From Incurvaria masculella (lineage: Eukaryota; Arthropoda; Insecta; Lepidoptera; Incurvariidae): a DNA stretch of 64,000 nucleotides. The stretch covers positions 18,532,077 through 18,596,076 of the forward strand of contig OX335646.2 in the NCBI GenBank assembly GCA_946894095.1, given 5' to 3'. The notes beneath the pieces are model-generated. The model did no database searches, was not told the DNA's origin, and worked only from the letters and a program-made list of their open reading frames with translations. Position 1 is the stretch's first letter. Every line of letters starts with the position of its first letter. Below are positions 22,818 to 34,681 of the stretch, one piece after another. The position numbers were made by a program, and so were the translations under genes.

Positions 22818-23362
22818 ATAACACTAACGTTTGGTTCTCGTAATGTTAAACGAAAACAACAGTGGAATCCGAACCCGATAAAATGTGGATGGTTTAGTCG
22901 CCTTGTACGACATGCACGGTAAGAAATTGTATTACTTTTTGGTGCCGGAACTCACACAACACGATTGCTCCTAAGCCTGCACAATAATATGTATTTCCTG
23001 CTCCAAAAACAATAACAATGCTAGGACACGTCACAACAGTCCGTTAATATCTTCGCGTTTTCACTGGAGATATTATGGGTCGTCTCGAGGATAAATGCTC
23101 ACGTAGAAACATAATCTCGCACTCGACTCCTATTTTTTCCGCACGGGAACTCCGCCGATGGAGTTGTTGTGCGACATTCAATTGGAGTGTCATTACGGAA
23201 CAGAGAGAGGGAAGAAAAAGGCGGGAAGCGTGCGTCGAGTGTGCGGCGTTTTCCTCAGAAATGTGTTCCATTGAAGCGGCGTCGAAAGGCTCACTCCACT
23301 TGCGGGCCGTGTGTTGTTGTGTACTGTTGTGTTGCTGATTCATGCTGAACAGGGGGTTGAAT

Positions 23363-23504
23363 CATGGTATAGTTAACTCGCCGGGTGAACAGGTTAGTGA
23401 GTGATTCAATCTGACGTTTAGTTGTATTTTGTACCATGCTAACTGCCCAACGACGTGTTTTCAATTATTCTGTTTCTGTTCACCTGCCGAGTTATTTTAT
23501 CATG
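23363..23504 (+). mobile_element. Small TIR element, family F, copy 1 (142 bp)
   Basis: Left end CATGGTATAGTTAACTCGCC and 'GGGTGAACAGG'. The right end read in reverse gives CATGATAAAATAACTCGGC and 'AGGTGAAC', so the ends form an imperfect inverted repeat. A second copy lies at 37624-37758. Non-coding, MITE-like. Confidence 0.6.
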
Positions 23505-23787
23505 GTAGGCCCCCAGAACGCTGCGATTTGTGTGCAAATTCCCAGCGTTGTCTGGATATGTGCTGGATTTCATCCGTTTAATGCTCGGTTTAATGGAAAA
23601 AATAAAATGATAAAGGTGTTAGTTCAATGTTAGTAGTTAGGTCAATGTTTTTAAGGCTGTGTTCGAGAACTATAGCGACATGCAGCAACGGGCAGAAGAG
23701 GGGCAACCCACCTATTGCACTGCATCTCACAGCCCGCACCGCGGCCCACCAGCCTCGATGCATTCGCCGGCGCGTGCGCACGTATTT

Positions 23788-23890
23788 TTACCCGACTGCG
23801 CAAGAAGCAGGGTTATGTTTTTTGAGCGTATGTATGAATGTGTGTGTGTAAACGGCTTGATTGATTTTAGCTTGAGAGGTGTCGTTTGAT
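23788..23890 (+). repeat. Interspersed repeat family Q, copy 2
   Basis: 'CCCGACTGCGCAAGAAGCAG' 'GGTTATGTTTTTTGAGCG', a GTGT-rich stretch, then 'TTGATTTTAGCTTGAGAGG'. Matches the copy at 22693. Confidence 0.65.
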
Positions 23891-26333
23891 TTGTCTTAAT
23901 TGCGAGAGTGAAACTGGGTATATCAAAATTATAAAAACAATCATAGCCGATTTTTGGCGCCAAAATAGATGTCTTCAAAATGTTTTTTTCTTAAAACCTA
24001 TCGAGTGGGGTTAAACATAAATGATTTTCTAATGGTTTACAAAAAGATATGCAACTCATATGTTTAAATGTAATTTGAAATGAGAAATTGAAAAAAAACA
24101 TCAAACGATTCAACGTTAAAAACCTACACACAAAATGTATGATTTTTTTGCTTTAAATATGCCAAAGAATACGTTGTTAACGTTTTGACCATACCTCCGC
24201 TAACACAGCGGAGTAACAATATATCGGCCATATGATCAAAATTCGTCAAATAAGGGACTGATGACTTAAAGTTAACATTAAGAAACTTTTAGAAGATGTA
24301 GTTTTATTTTAATATAAATCTCGTTACAACGAGACTTATGTTATATTAGCCACCCATGTCAGGTTCCATAGAAAAGCCTACCCTTACTTTCGTTGGGATT
24401 TATTAACGTGCAGATATTTAAATGATAAAATTGGCTCTACGAAAACTAAAAATAATTAAAGTAAAACAAATATGTAAACCGGTAAAAAAAACCGTAAAAA
24501 AGATGACTTAAAATTTTTAAATGTACTTACTACATGAACTGAAAAGAGAGAAACAAGTTGAAAAAATCTATATTTTTTGTGTTTTGAATGATCATGGTTG
24601 ACAATGTTCACACACGCAGTCGGAGGCATCAAATATTCACATTACGTTCCAATGCACACACCATAATCATCATTTTATGTCTTCTAAAGAATTTGTGGAA
24701 AACGGCTTGCTCACAGTGTGTCGATGATATTGCACGACGTTTCGAACAAAACGTTTGGTTCATCATCAGGTTTGGTCCAAAAACCTTAAAATGAGTGTTA
24801 ACCACGGTAATCTCAAATCACATATATTCTAAAGAAATTCTTAAATGTTTCTATAAAAGAATAATTTGGACGGGTTTTTACGATAAAACGATTCCGATGA
24901 CGTACACGATGCGTCCGGTAATGTCCACATGCAATTCGAAAAATTCAGACCCTGCGGATTTTTTTTTGTAACTAGACATGGATGGCATTCAGATATTTTT
25001 ACTTGCCATAACCCACAAATGTTTGAAACCCGAATGTTTAAAGAGATCTAGGTTGTTCAATATTTACATCAATATATGTTTAGATAAACTAAATTGTAAA
25101 ATGATACGATATTCAACTTTGGCATGAAGCATTACATAATCTGGGGGCATTCTAATCCGTTCTCATTTTGGTGGTTTCTTTTTCCTAATCTGAGCAAAAT
25201 TCAAGATAGAGTTTTCAGATATATCGTGTTACATTAAACCCAACAGAAATTATATAATTTCTTATTCTGAGAGCGACGTCAAAACATATTTACATATTTA
25301 GGCATACGTAGATATATTTTCGTGAACACGAAATTCATTCGATTTTACATAATAGAACTCCAAAATTTTAATCAGGTGTATTCTTGTCGAAATTAATAGA
25401 TTTTGGTAGTATTTTCGTTTACACAAAGAAACAAAACTTAATACAAAAAATTTTTTTTTTCAAACTGAGGCAACCTCCATTTAAAACAAATATTCTATAT
25501 CTATATCTCTACTGTATGTAAATACCGGATTTCATGCAACACTCCCAAATTCGACGAAAACAATTTCTCCCCTTTTCCACCTAATTGACATTATAATCCT
25601 TTCGCTTCGCTCTTCGTGGGCGAAATTGTCTCTCGCTTAATTCCTGCAGCCTTTAAAGTTGCCGCCAAAACTGTTTCGAGTTTGACAGATGACACTCGAA
25701 ATCTTCATCGTTGTCTACGAAGGCGATGAAAGCATACCTTAGATAAAATAAAATAAATTTATGAGTACTGAATACATTTACCGGGCGGTAATGTTGAAGT
25801 ACATATGTACCGTAATTAATATACCTAAGTTAAATACACTTTTTCGTACTAAGAAAGTAAGTAGCTTTATTAAACAAATTTGATATGTATGTAGAACAAG
25901 TTTGTATGGGCTATAAAATCGTCGCTAATATCGGTGTTTTTAGATCTAACCACCATGATTAAATTGTTTTGACTAGATTCATCCGAATTGATAGATCTCT
26001 GGCACTGTGAACTCTCAAAACGTCAGTATATGCAGCTAAAGTCTCAATGTTGCATTTACTGAAGTAATTACTATTTTCACAAAGGGAACCTGAGTCTTGT
26101 TTAGTTCAAGTGTTTTCCCTTTCCTCTGGATACTCGTAAAAATATCGGTGAATTTAATATATACAGGAAAAGTTGTCTAAGCGAATTTAAACTATTCACA
26201 ATATAATGGATTTTAAATTTATAAACTGTCATAGTAAGGTTACTTTGTCGTAGAGTTCATTTCTTAAGAAGAACGTAATAATAATAATGACGAAGATAAG
26301 AATTTTAAGAAAAAATAAATAGGACCCAATAAA
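23891..26333. other. AT-rich spacer with a SINE tail remnant
   Basis: A short match to the SINE 3' end lies at about 24342-24375 ('ATTAGCCACCCATGTCAGG' 'TTCCAT'). No genes or other repeats recognised. Confidence 0.45.
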
Positions 26334-26414
26334 TTAATATTATGTCTGCCAACAGAATTAATACGATAAATAATTTCTTTATCATATTAATTCTATAGGC
26401 AGACATAATATTAA
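26334..26414. repeat. 81-nt hairpin with 37-bp arms
   Basis: Arms 26334-26370 and 26378-26414 pair at 34 of 37 positions around a 7-base loop (TAATTTC). The core GTCTGCC/GGCAGAC is perfectly paired. Size and shape resemble an animal pre-miRNA or a tiny foldback MITE. Sequence alone cannot choose between these. Confidence 0.85.
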
Positions 26415-27984
26415 TAACAACGATTGTCGTTTTTGTGTTTGTTGTAGAGACATCACCATAACTACAAAATAAATTACCTTTACCTTCTTGAAATTCCTCA
26501 TTGCCTGGCAATATGCAAGTCAGACGAGCTGTCGGCATTGGGAGCGCTCACAAATTAACTTCTCCATTACACTATATTTGGTAGGCCTTAGATCCTTCCA
26601 GTTTATAGCCACGCAGACAGGGCAGTGATCCCCTTAAAGCCTAAAGTCCTCAAGGACCGCCGACTCGTGCAGGGGTACCCAAAGTAGGATTAACCAATAT
26701 CTGGCATTCTGTCGCTTAATTGGCTTATCCGGATTTATTGCTGCATTACATCATTGGGGAAACAACTCGTTTAATTAATATCGAGCGAAATAATTTATTC
26801 AAATGTCACGTCATGGTGGAACTGTCTGCTTGATAAATTTAGGGTACATTTTAGAATAAAATCGCGTCTTCAATACCTAAGTAAACGTAATTAGAAAGAG
26901 TAGTAATACTTTTGAAAGTATTTTTTTTTTGTATCCTTGCTTTTTTGATTTCAGTACATATCATATTTATTATGAAATGTCTTTGAGTTATCTTGCGAAA
27001 ATCTATGCGATGCGAAAATCTGAAACACGAATCTTATGTGGTTTCTATTGTGGTTAAAAGATGCCCTGAAAAGATTTTTATTTATGATTGGTGATGATGT
27101 TTAGAAATGATGGTGTAATGAGAGAAGAAGTGGTATGATGATAGGCATGTCTTTGGTACTTTCCAACTTTTCCACTTTCTTTCATAGGCTTGTACAATCT
27201 TTCAAATTTTCTAGTGATATTCGCCTGGATCTCTCCCCCTTTTGATGCTCACGTTATTTATGGACGTCCTCTTAACACAGTGGCACGTGCCTTAGCACAA
27301 TGTATCGCGGTAGGCGATCTAATTGTCGAAGGCTCGCAAAATTTGCTTGTCAAATTCCAGACAGCCCTTTACCGATCTAATATCTGTTAACGGTTAAGTT
27401 TGTTAACTCAATGCTCGATACAACCGAGGACCCTTCGAATTTCTATATACATTTGCATTGGGAATTTGCATTTGAGTTACCCTTGTGACTCAAATGTTGT
27501 TTGACCATGTCTTTGCATGTCTACCGATTAAAGTTTTCTGAGTTAGTTATCTGCAAGACAAGCATATGCATTTTATTATTTTCATGACTGAGCGTTTGAT
27601 TAAAAATATCAGCCTGTCCTGCACAGTCCATAATAATTACTACTATTCATGGGCTATGAGACCCTTCGCATAAGTTTGCACGCGTGAATGAACTTACTTG
27701 TTACTGACTATACATATACGTATAGTTTATAATGTTTTGATATTTAGTTATAACCAATTAAATATTTGGAATCCAGTTTTTTAAATTAAATCTAATTTAA
27801 AACGGATTTAAAAACATATTCATTGAATCCTTCTTAATATTGTGAAACTTGGCAATGATTTTTATTTCATTGGTAATGATTGGTGGCAATCCATTTTTTT
27901 CATTTTTGTTCTGCTCTTTTGCGCGAGGTGGAAATGTGTTACATTAAAATACTGATATACGCTTAAAGTTGCGTTAATAATACA
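26415..27984. other. Spacer
   Basis: Nothing recognised. Confidence 0.4.
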
Positions 27985-28545
27985 CTAGCTGAGGTACCCG
28001 GCTCCGCTCGTGTTAATCTCATTTTGGACGAACGTTTAGATAAGCCCAAGTAAACCTATTTTTTTCCCGGATAAAAAGTATCTTATGTATTGATCCAAGT
28101 AATAAACTATCTGTTTGCCAAATAGCATTCAAATACCTTTAGCTATAGACAAAGGATAGTAAAGATAGACTGCTAACATCATACTACCAACAAAACTCGC
28201 TAAATCCTTCATATTTTCGCTGTTACTATGACATTTCTAACCAGCGCCATCTCCCGTCACTGCCAAAACTAGTTGCACCGTTATTAAACTAAGCTTAATT
28301 CAAATGTTTGCAGGCACTGAATAAAACATTTTAATAATAATGTCATTGTGTAATGTTAATGTATTCTCAATTCTGAATTGCAACGCCATCTGTTGACTTT
28401 GAGTATCCCCAATCAACACTTGTATGACGTTAGCAATATTTACCTACTATCATTTATCTAAGGTTTAGCCAATTTTGCGCGATAAAGTAACAAACATTAT
28501 AAAATAAAAAAATATAAACTTTCACATTTATAATATTAGTAGGAT
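27985..28545 (+). repeat. Family N repeat, long copy
   Basis: Starts CTAGCTGAGGTACCCGGCTC and 'CGCTCGTG', includes 'CCCGGATAAAAAGTATC' and ends 'ATAATATTAGTAGGATA', the usual terminus of this family. The middle is diverged or has unrelated sequence inserted. Confidence 0.6.
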
Positions 28546-29211
28546 ATAAGTGACAGCTATCATAACGTTCTTATTATAGTTTTATTTCCACAACTGAGCG
28601 TGCATAATGCAGGAATGCAACTAAGTTTCAATTAAGAGTTTCGATTTAATCCGAGTCTCACTTCCGTATCCCAGCTGTCATTTTAGCAAAATGTATACTA
28701 TGGATTCAATGCGTGTCGAGTGCAGCCATTCAATGCTAATGACCAATTAATTGGAGCCGTTTCTGAGCGCGATGCGGTTAGAACCACAGCGCGTGTTTAA
28801 GTGCATGGCCTAACTCTAAACTGAAACGTGTGTTTTCGATGGTTGCAATTAGTAACATTTTCGAATGATATAGATTCAATATTTTTTTTCTAATCGTCGA
28901 TAACCACACAGACCCGAGGCAGTTCGTTTTTACGCCTATCGAGTAAGGAAACTCATGCGCACAGGACGGCATTTAGTGCAACAGAAACTGACTGGCCGGC
29001 GCTACTATCGGTTTATTACCACCAAAACGTATTATTCCTTACTGGATGCCGTTGCTTGTCGCCGGGATTAATTCTCCACAATGGGCTAGATTTACAAGGC
29101 AATGATAAATGAATCTAATGTTGAATTGTTACGATATGAGCGGTTATTAATGTTTATGTACGGGAGCAGACTGCACTATCGACAGTTCCCTTCCCTACGG
29201 CCCTGCTTAGC
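28546..29211. other. Spacer
   Basis: Nothing recognised. Confidence 0.4.
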
Positions 29212-29245
29212 AGTCCTCGTCTACGAGGGATCGTAGACGAGGACT
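29212..29245. repeat. Perfect 15-bp hairpin with 4-base loop
   Basis: AGTCCTCGTCTACGA at 29212-29226 is exactly inverted at 29231-29245, with loop GGGA. A GC-balanced, perfect stem in AT-rich DNA. Confidence 0.92.
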
Positions 29246-29577
29246 CTCATTATCACATTCTCTCATTATCCCTTTTATCCATATATTATTTTATGCTGCT
29301 CTCTCCGAAACTCATCCGTTTGGTAGCAGCGTAGCCACGTATTAGCCAGGTTTTCACCAACTGCTGATTTATTTTAATCGACACTTAAAGGGCATTTATT
29401 ACTAAAGTGCTGATTATCTTGCCCTGGTATTGATTGAAATCTGCTAAGAAAGGCCCTTAATATGTGACGATTACGCTAATCAGCAGAAGCTAAAAAGGGT
29501 TCTTAGTGTTAATACACTAACGGTAGTCAGTTCGCTTACGAGTTCGGTCGCTCCTGATGTTCTTCACACTGAAAAAA

Positions 29578-30115
29578 ATACACAGAAAAAAAAATATGTG
29601 CAACTATTTACAGTTTTAGCACAGCTAAAATTCAGTTATTTATGGTAAATTATTACTCATTACTGTTAATGAATTACGGTAAGTATCAATTAACTAGCAA
29701 AAACAGTTATTCTAACCGATTGATTGTACCGCTTGGTTAAAATGACAGATTAGATGATTTTGAAACGGTTATCTTAATTGATTGAACATTACGGCTGACT
29801 ACAAATTAGACGTGTAACTTTCCAGTTTCAAGAGGTACAGGAATTTTAACAGATTGGACAGTACCTTTTCACTGAAAATAAGACGTAAGTAAGAATGAAA
29901 ATACTCAAGGTCGAAACAGTATTCACACAATTAGGGAAACAGTAAGAGAAAACAGTTCCAGCATAAAGTAAAAAAAATATTAAAAGATACAGTAACATTT
30001 AATGTTTAATGCTAACTGTTTCACTCCGAGAAACCGATTTATTTAGTTTATTTTAACGTTGCAAGACGGTTTTATTGAAATTACAGGTTAGGTTCACTGA
30101 TCATTTTTTTCTGTG
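29578..30115. mobile_element. Possible TIR element (weak)
   Basis: Left end CACAGAAAAAAAA and right end (complement) CACAGAAAAAAATGATC bracket about 540 bp of AT-rich sequence rich in 'ACAGTTA' and 'CGGTTA' words. The termini are A-rich, so the match may be chance. No coding capacity. Confidence 0.3.
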
Positions 30116-32269
30116 CAACGACACGCACGAATGGTACATAGATGGCTAGGGGATTCAAATCAAATAATAATATAAACTTAATTCCGTTCTACTCTAATGT
30201 GCTATTCGCAAGCACAAATGGCCGCACACCGCGGACTGCAGCCTGTTGCTGCCGCAAAGCGGTCTATATTTACAAGGCATTACTCGCATCCCCCCCCTGA
30301 ATGCTACAATCTTCCACTGTGCCACCAGAGCTGTAGACTGTTAAACTTAACTGCCCGAGCAAATCGACTGTCATTAACTGAACTGCACTGCCGAAACACT
30401 TTAAGTGATGTAATATGTTCTTTCCTAGACCAGGTTGCTTGCTTTTATTATGTTTCGTCTTTCTTTATTATTGATGGATATTTATTTTTTATTTGTACAA
30501 TGGCACCTCATATTGGTATTGATCTTGTTCCATTTATTTTTTCCATAGGTTATTGTATTATGTAAAATAGACATTTTCGTACTAAATATTATTATTTGCC
30601 GAAAAAGCGACTTCCAGCGAATATATATAGAATCAACCGTGAAGCAAGCATACGTTAAAACAAGCTAAGCGCTGGAAAACTATGTAATTACCTTATATAC
30701 ATAGTACAGGCCTGAACTTGAACCAGCAAGCCAACAATTCGCGGGCTATTAATTCCGCCAGTTGATCTACACCCAAGACTCATCATCAATCAGTTATTTT
30801 TACAGCTTCGGAATTTCTCACTCATGATAATTGAATTGATCTGAGTAACTTTAAGGCATATTGTTTGATCATAATAATGTTCTGCTTTCTTCTTACTGCT
30901 TACGTGATAAACTGTAATGTCCTCAAAGTATAGTTATAAACCTAAAAAAAGTACCAAAAAGCATACAAATTCGATAGATCCCACCAAACATTGGTCACAA
31001 TCACAGATGAGAAAAGGAAGGAGAAGTGTCATGTCGGCGTTACCCGGGTCTCCGCCGCATGGACATATTGTCCATGTATAAGCCGACAGCGCGTCGTGTG
31101 CCACACAGTTCAAATATCGCTGCTACGCGTGATTGTGCTCCCGAAATACGTTCGCAAATTCAATCAATTCTACTGCCACTATATTTGCGTGTGGGCATGT
31201 ACATTTATGTTGGGGTGGTATTTTAATCTAAAGATCTAAAAATAAATCTTATCTACAATATTTTTAATATAAATTTGAAACATCATAGCTAGAAAAACTT
31301 CACTTTGTTTTTAAACATTAAATAGTACCTTTTCTTCGAAGTGAAAGATGTGGTGGGTGACCACCGTAGTAGTGTTATCACTGAAAAATACTGAAAAATA
31401 CAAACCAGATAGATCTGCTTAAATTACAAATACATTTAAGCGATGTATCAACAATTCGTTATTCCGAAATCATTCAATAGCTTTGACAACCACTGAACAG
31501 TTGAACCGATCATGCTCAGGGACAGACTTGTTAGAAGAGTAAATTTTTTTTAAACAACTGTAGCGATTAAAAGAAAACAACATTACAAACTCGAAGCGCG
31601 CGAACCCTGTTTGCTTTATAGAGATAACTACATGTACAGTACGGGTCAGACCGAAGTATATACTTCCGTTTGTAGAAATTTCTTAAAAATATCTTCGTTG
31701 AATTTTAATTTAAAGTGTATACTTTGGACCCTACTGTACCCAGTGGGAGCAATCAATGTTTTATTGTCTCGTTTTTGTTGGCCGCTGCAAAATTGTGATC
31801 GTCGGCCACCGCAGTAAAACGACAAAAGGAAAATGCACACGGCAACGACGTCCTCTGAAAGCCATCAAGAACTCGATCCGACGAAAGTGATAGTCATTTT
31901 GTAATTTGGCGGGCTCGCGCTGACACTACCGCAGATGGCCTGAAATTAATTGTATTTCCGTCGCCGCGGCTGAGGAGGCAGTCCGCTTCGGGTTTTGTGG
32001 CTCGTGTGTCGATATTTCGGGTATTGTGGCATGGTTGGAAATGTCTTCTCGGAAGTTTTATTTCGACTTTTCTATTTCCAATATAACAAGAATAGAAAAT
32101 ACTGCGCCGAGCCGTTTATATACTTGGCCGCTATAATAAGTATGGTTTTTGACGTGAATTCGATGAACGTCTTACTCGAGGTTCGGCTCAATGTAGCTGA
32201 ACTTTAGATAATATGTTATTTTGTGTTAAAGATAAATTCTGTATTGTTTATTGTTTGTTGTTTATTGTT
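30116..32269. other. Spacer
   Basis: ORFs up to 122 codons (30197-30565) show no domain. A short palindrome CATGGACA...TGTCCATG lies near 31058-31076. Nothing else recognised. Confidence 0.4.
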
Positions 32270-32410
32270 TATTATTTTTCAGTCAGTTCAGCCAGTTCAG
32301 CATTCACGGCGAAGAAGAACTGGCAAGAAACTTCGCTGATTTTTTTCAGCGTCCACTAAGTCTATGTTTACAAATTTGTCATTGGTACCCGTTTATGTCA
32401 ATACATTAAA
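32270..32410 (+). repeat. Family C repeat fragment
   Basis: 'CGGCGAAGAAGAACTGGC' 'AAGAAACTTCGC', then 'GTCCACTAAGTCTATGTTTA' and 'ACCCGTTTATGTCAATA'. Matches the fragment at 3905-4050. Confidence 0.6.
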
Positions 32411-32490
32411 TTAATATTAATTCACAAACATCTACCATTCACGCCGTATGCAACAGTGTGAGTGTGAGTGTGCGTATGCAACAGGGTGAG

Positions 32491-32760
32491 TGGCTCTTAG
32501 CCTAGTGGCGCGGGGACTGGTCTAGCGTACCAGAGGCCTGGGTTCAATACCGACATGCACCACTGTCTTTCTCTTTCCGAGTTCGACAAGTGCATTTCGT
32601 CATGAATGCGAGCTGCTCCATGGTTCGGAATCCATGTAAAACTGTAGGTCCCCTTCCCCTACTAGGTAGTAGGGTTTAAGCCCGCCCGTCTTGGCATGGT
32701 ACCATCATAACGGTAGTTGTATGGTATTAGCCATCCATGTCAGGTCGCATAAAAAAAAAG
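32491..32760 (+). repeat. tRNA-headed SINE, short internally deleted copy
   Basis: Has the A box (TAGCCTAGTGGCGCGGGG), B box (GGGTTCAATACC), body hairpin (CCCTACTAGGTAGTAGGG), and then passes from 'GGTACCATC' directly to 'ATAACGGTAG', skipping the central block. It ends 'TTAGCCATCCATGTCAGG' and CATAAAAAAAAAG. The deletion breakpoints differ from those of the short copy at 15596. Confidence 0.9.
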
Positions 32761-33961
32761 TTAATGAAAAATATCGATTTATTTTGCAAGGTCATGTCCG
32801 TCATCTAACATGTTGCCAATTGGAGCAGGCCAGTCCCCACAAACAGCACCCGTTCATGAGCATCAAGCCAGGTCTAGCCATCGCCTCTCTCAACCATATA
32901 TTAGGGGAAGAGGTGACCCAAACCAAACGTCACCACAAGCAAGGACCTTGAAGCGATGCTCTATTCCAGTTGCAACAAAAAAAAAAGTTATACATGTGCA
33001 CGTTTAGTTTTATTACTTTCATTTCTGTCATGAACTACTACAGTGACCTGATTACATAGTAACATAGCGAATAGCCAAACTTATTATACATTTGAAACTT
33101 TAAAAATTAAAAAATTTAAACAGTTTTCCGAAAAATTAATTCCGACAAAATTAACTAATGATCAATAAGAATCTGGTGTAAAGAGCCTTCGTCAGAAACA
33201 AAATATGTATATATGTAAATATTACATATTTATTAAACTAATATACCATATTTAGTTATGTTATTGCCTTAATACAAACACTGAAATGTAATTTCCGTTA
33301 CTTAATACAAGTGCTATAAAACATGACACTTAATTTCTCACTAGTAATAGAGTAATTGCAGCTAATATTTACCAAAAACGGTGGGAAAATGCCTCGAGTG
33401 ACTACAATGGAAAGCTCATAACGTACGATTGTCCTCCCATTCTGCCGATTTAGTCCTAAACCAATCAGTCATAATAATACTTTCTATGAATCAGTCCATT
33501 GGGCGCCGAGCACTCCGACCGGGCGCATGACGACGTGGTTTTGGGGCAGGCTCGTGCAATAAATCACAAACAACACTTCTGGGCGTGTATCGGGAAAACT
33601 AGCTAAAATACAGTCACTCGAAAGGTAATAGCCATAAGATAGAGCTTTTTTGGCATTGTTATAACGTGCAAAAAGTTTAAGTTAAGTATAAGTTATTTAC
33701 TTACACGGAAACTGAGGGACTGCACGCGATAGTTAAAGGTTTCAGGGAGGTAGGGGATCGCTCGCTGGTATGATTGCAATCTTGAAATATAATAAAATAA
33801 AAAAAAAATAACAAAAAAGTAACGGAATTCAAAGAAAAAGCACTAAAAAGTAAAAAAAATATTGCCATTTTTGTAGTTACGATTATTGTTATTTTTTTAG
33901 TCGGCGTCAGCCCAGGTAGCCAAGGTTCTGCTGATTGTTGTTGTTGTTTTTTAACTTTTGT
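32761..33961. other. Spacer
   Basis: Nothing recognised. A T-rich stretch with GTTGTTGTTGTT near 33936 leads into the next repeat. Confidence 0.4.
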
Positions 33962-34384
33962 AACCGACTTGAAAAAATGAGTAGGTTCTGCATTCGCATT
34001 CTCATTCATTCTTTGAAGTCTGTTATTTATTTTTTATTTTTTTATTTGAATATTTTTAGTTAATCTGAAGTACACTAACTAATTTGTACACGTCCTTTCC
34101 AATAAAAAAGAATCATCGAAATCGGTTGGCGTTATATTGAGTTATTCGTCAATTTGTTGCGGACATACTTAATACAAATTTAAGATTTATATGATTTTCT
34201 CATGGATATCATTGTCAGAACTAACTTAATTAAAATGGGACCACACGGGAAGCACCAGCTTTCAATAAAAAAAAATCATCAAAATCGGTTGAAAAATAAT
34301 AATCGGCAAAAAGTTATGAGGTAACAAACATAAAAAAAACATACAGACGGATTGAGAACCTCCTCCTTTTTTTTTAAGTCGATT
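33962..34384. mobile_element. 423-bp repeat with inverted termini
   Basis: The left end reads AACCGACTTGAAAAAATGAG and 'TAGGTTCTG'. The right end, complemented, reads AATCGACTTAAAAAAAAAGG and 'AGGAGGTTCTC'. The interior carries two copies of an 'AATCATC.AAATCGGTTG' phrase. It directly abuts the next repeat at 34385. Class not settled. Confidence 0.6.
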
Positions 34385-34681
34385 AAAAACCGGCTCAGTG
34401 CGAGTCGGACTCGCACACGAAGGGTTCCATACCATCGTACAAAATTTAACACAAAAAACACGTTTTATACGAATTTAAAAATAATTAAAATTAAAGCTAA
34501 AAAAAAATAATTTTACCTATTTGCTGTTATAGTGGCAAAATAAATACACACTCTGTGAAAATTTCAGCAGCCTAATCTTACTGTTCATGAGATACAGCCC
34601 TGCGACAGACAGACCGACGGACGGACGGACGGTTTGTTTTTAGGGTTCCGTTGTCACCCTTTGGGTACGGAACCCTAAAAA
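34385..34681 (+). repeat. Family M repeat, near-complete copy
   Basis: Begins AAAAACCGGCTCAGTGCGAG and 'TCGGACTCGCACACG', has 'GTTCATGAGATACAGCCC', a (GGAC)n block near 34617-34632, and ends 'CCCTTTGGGTACGGAACCC' with an A-run. It lies back to back with the preceding TIR repeat. Confidence 0.87.
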
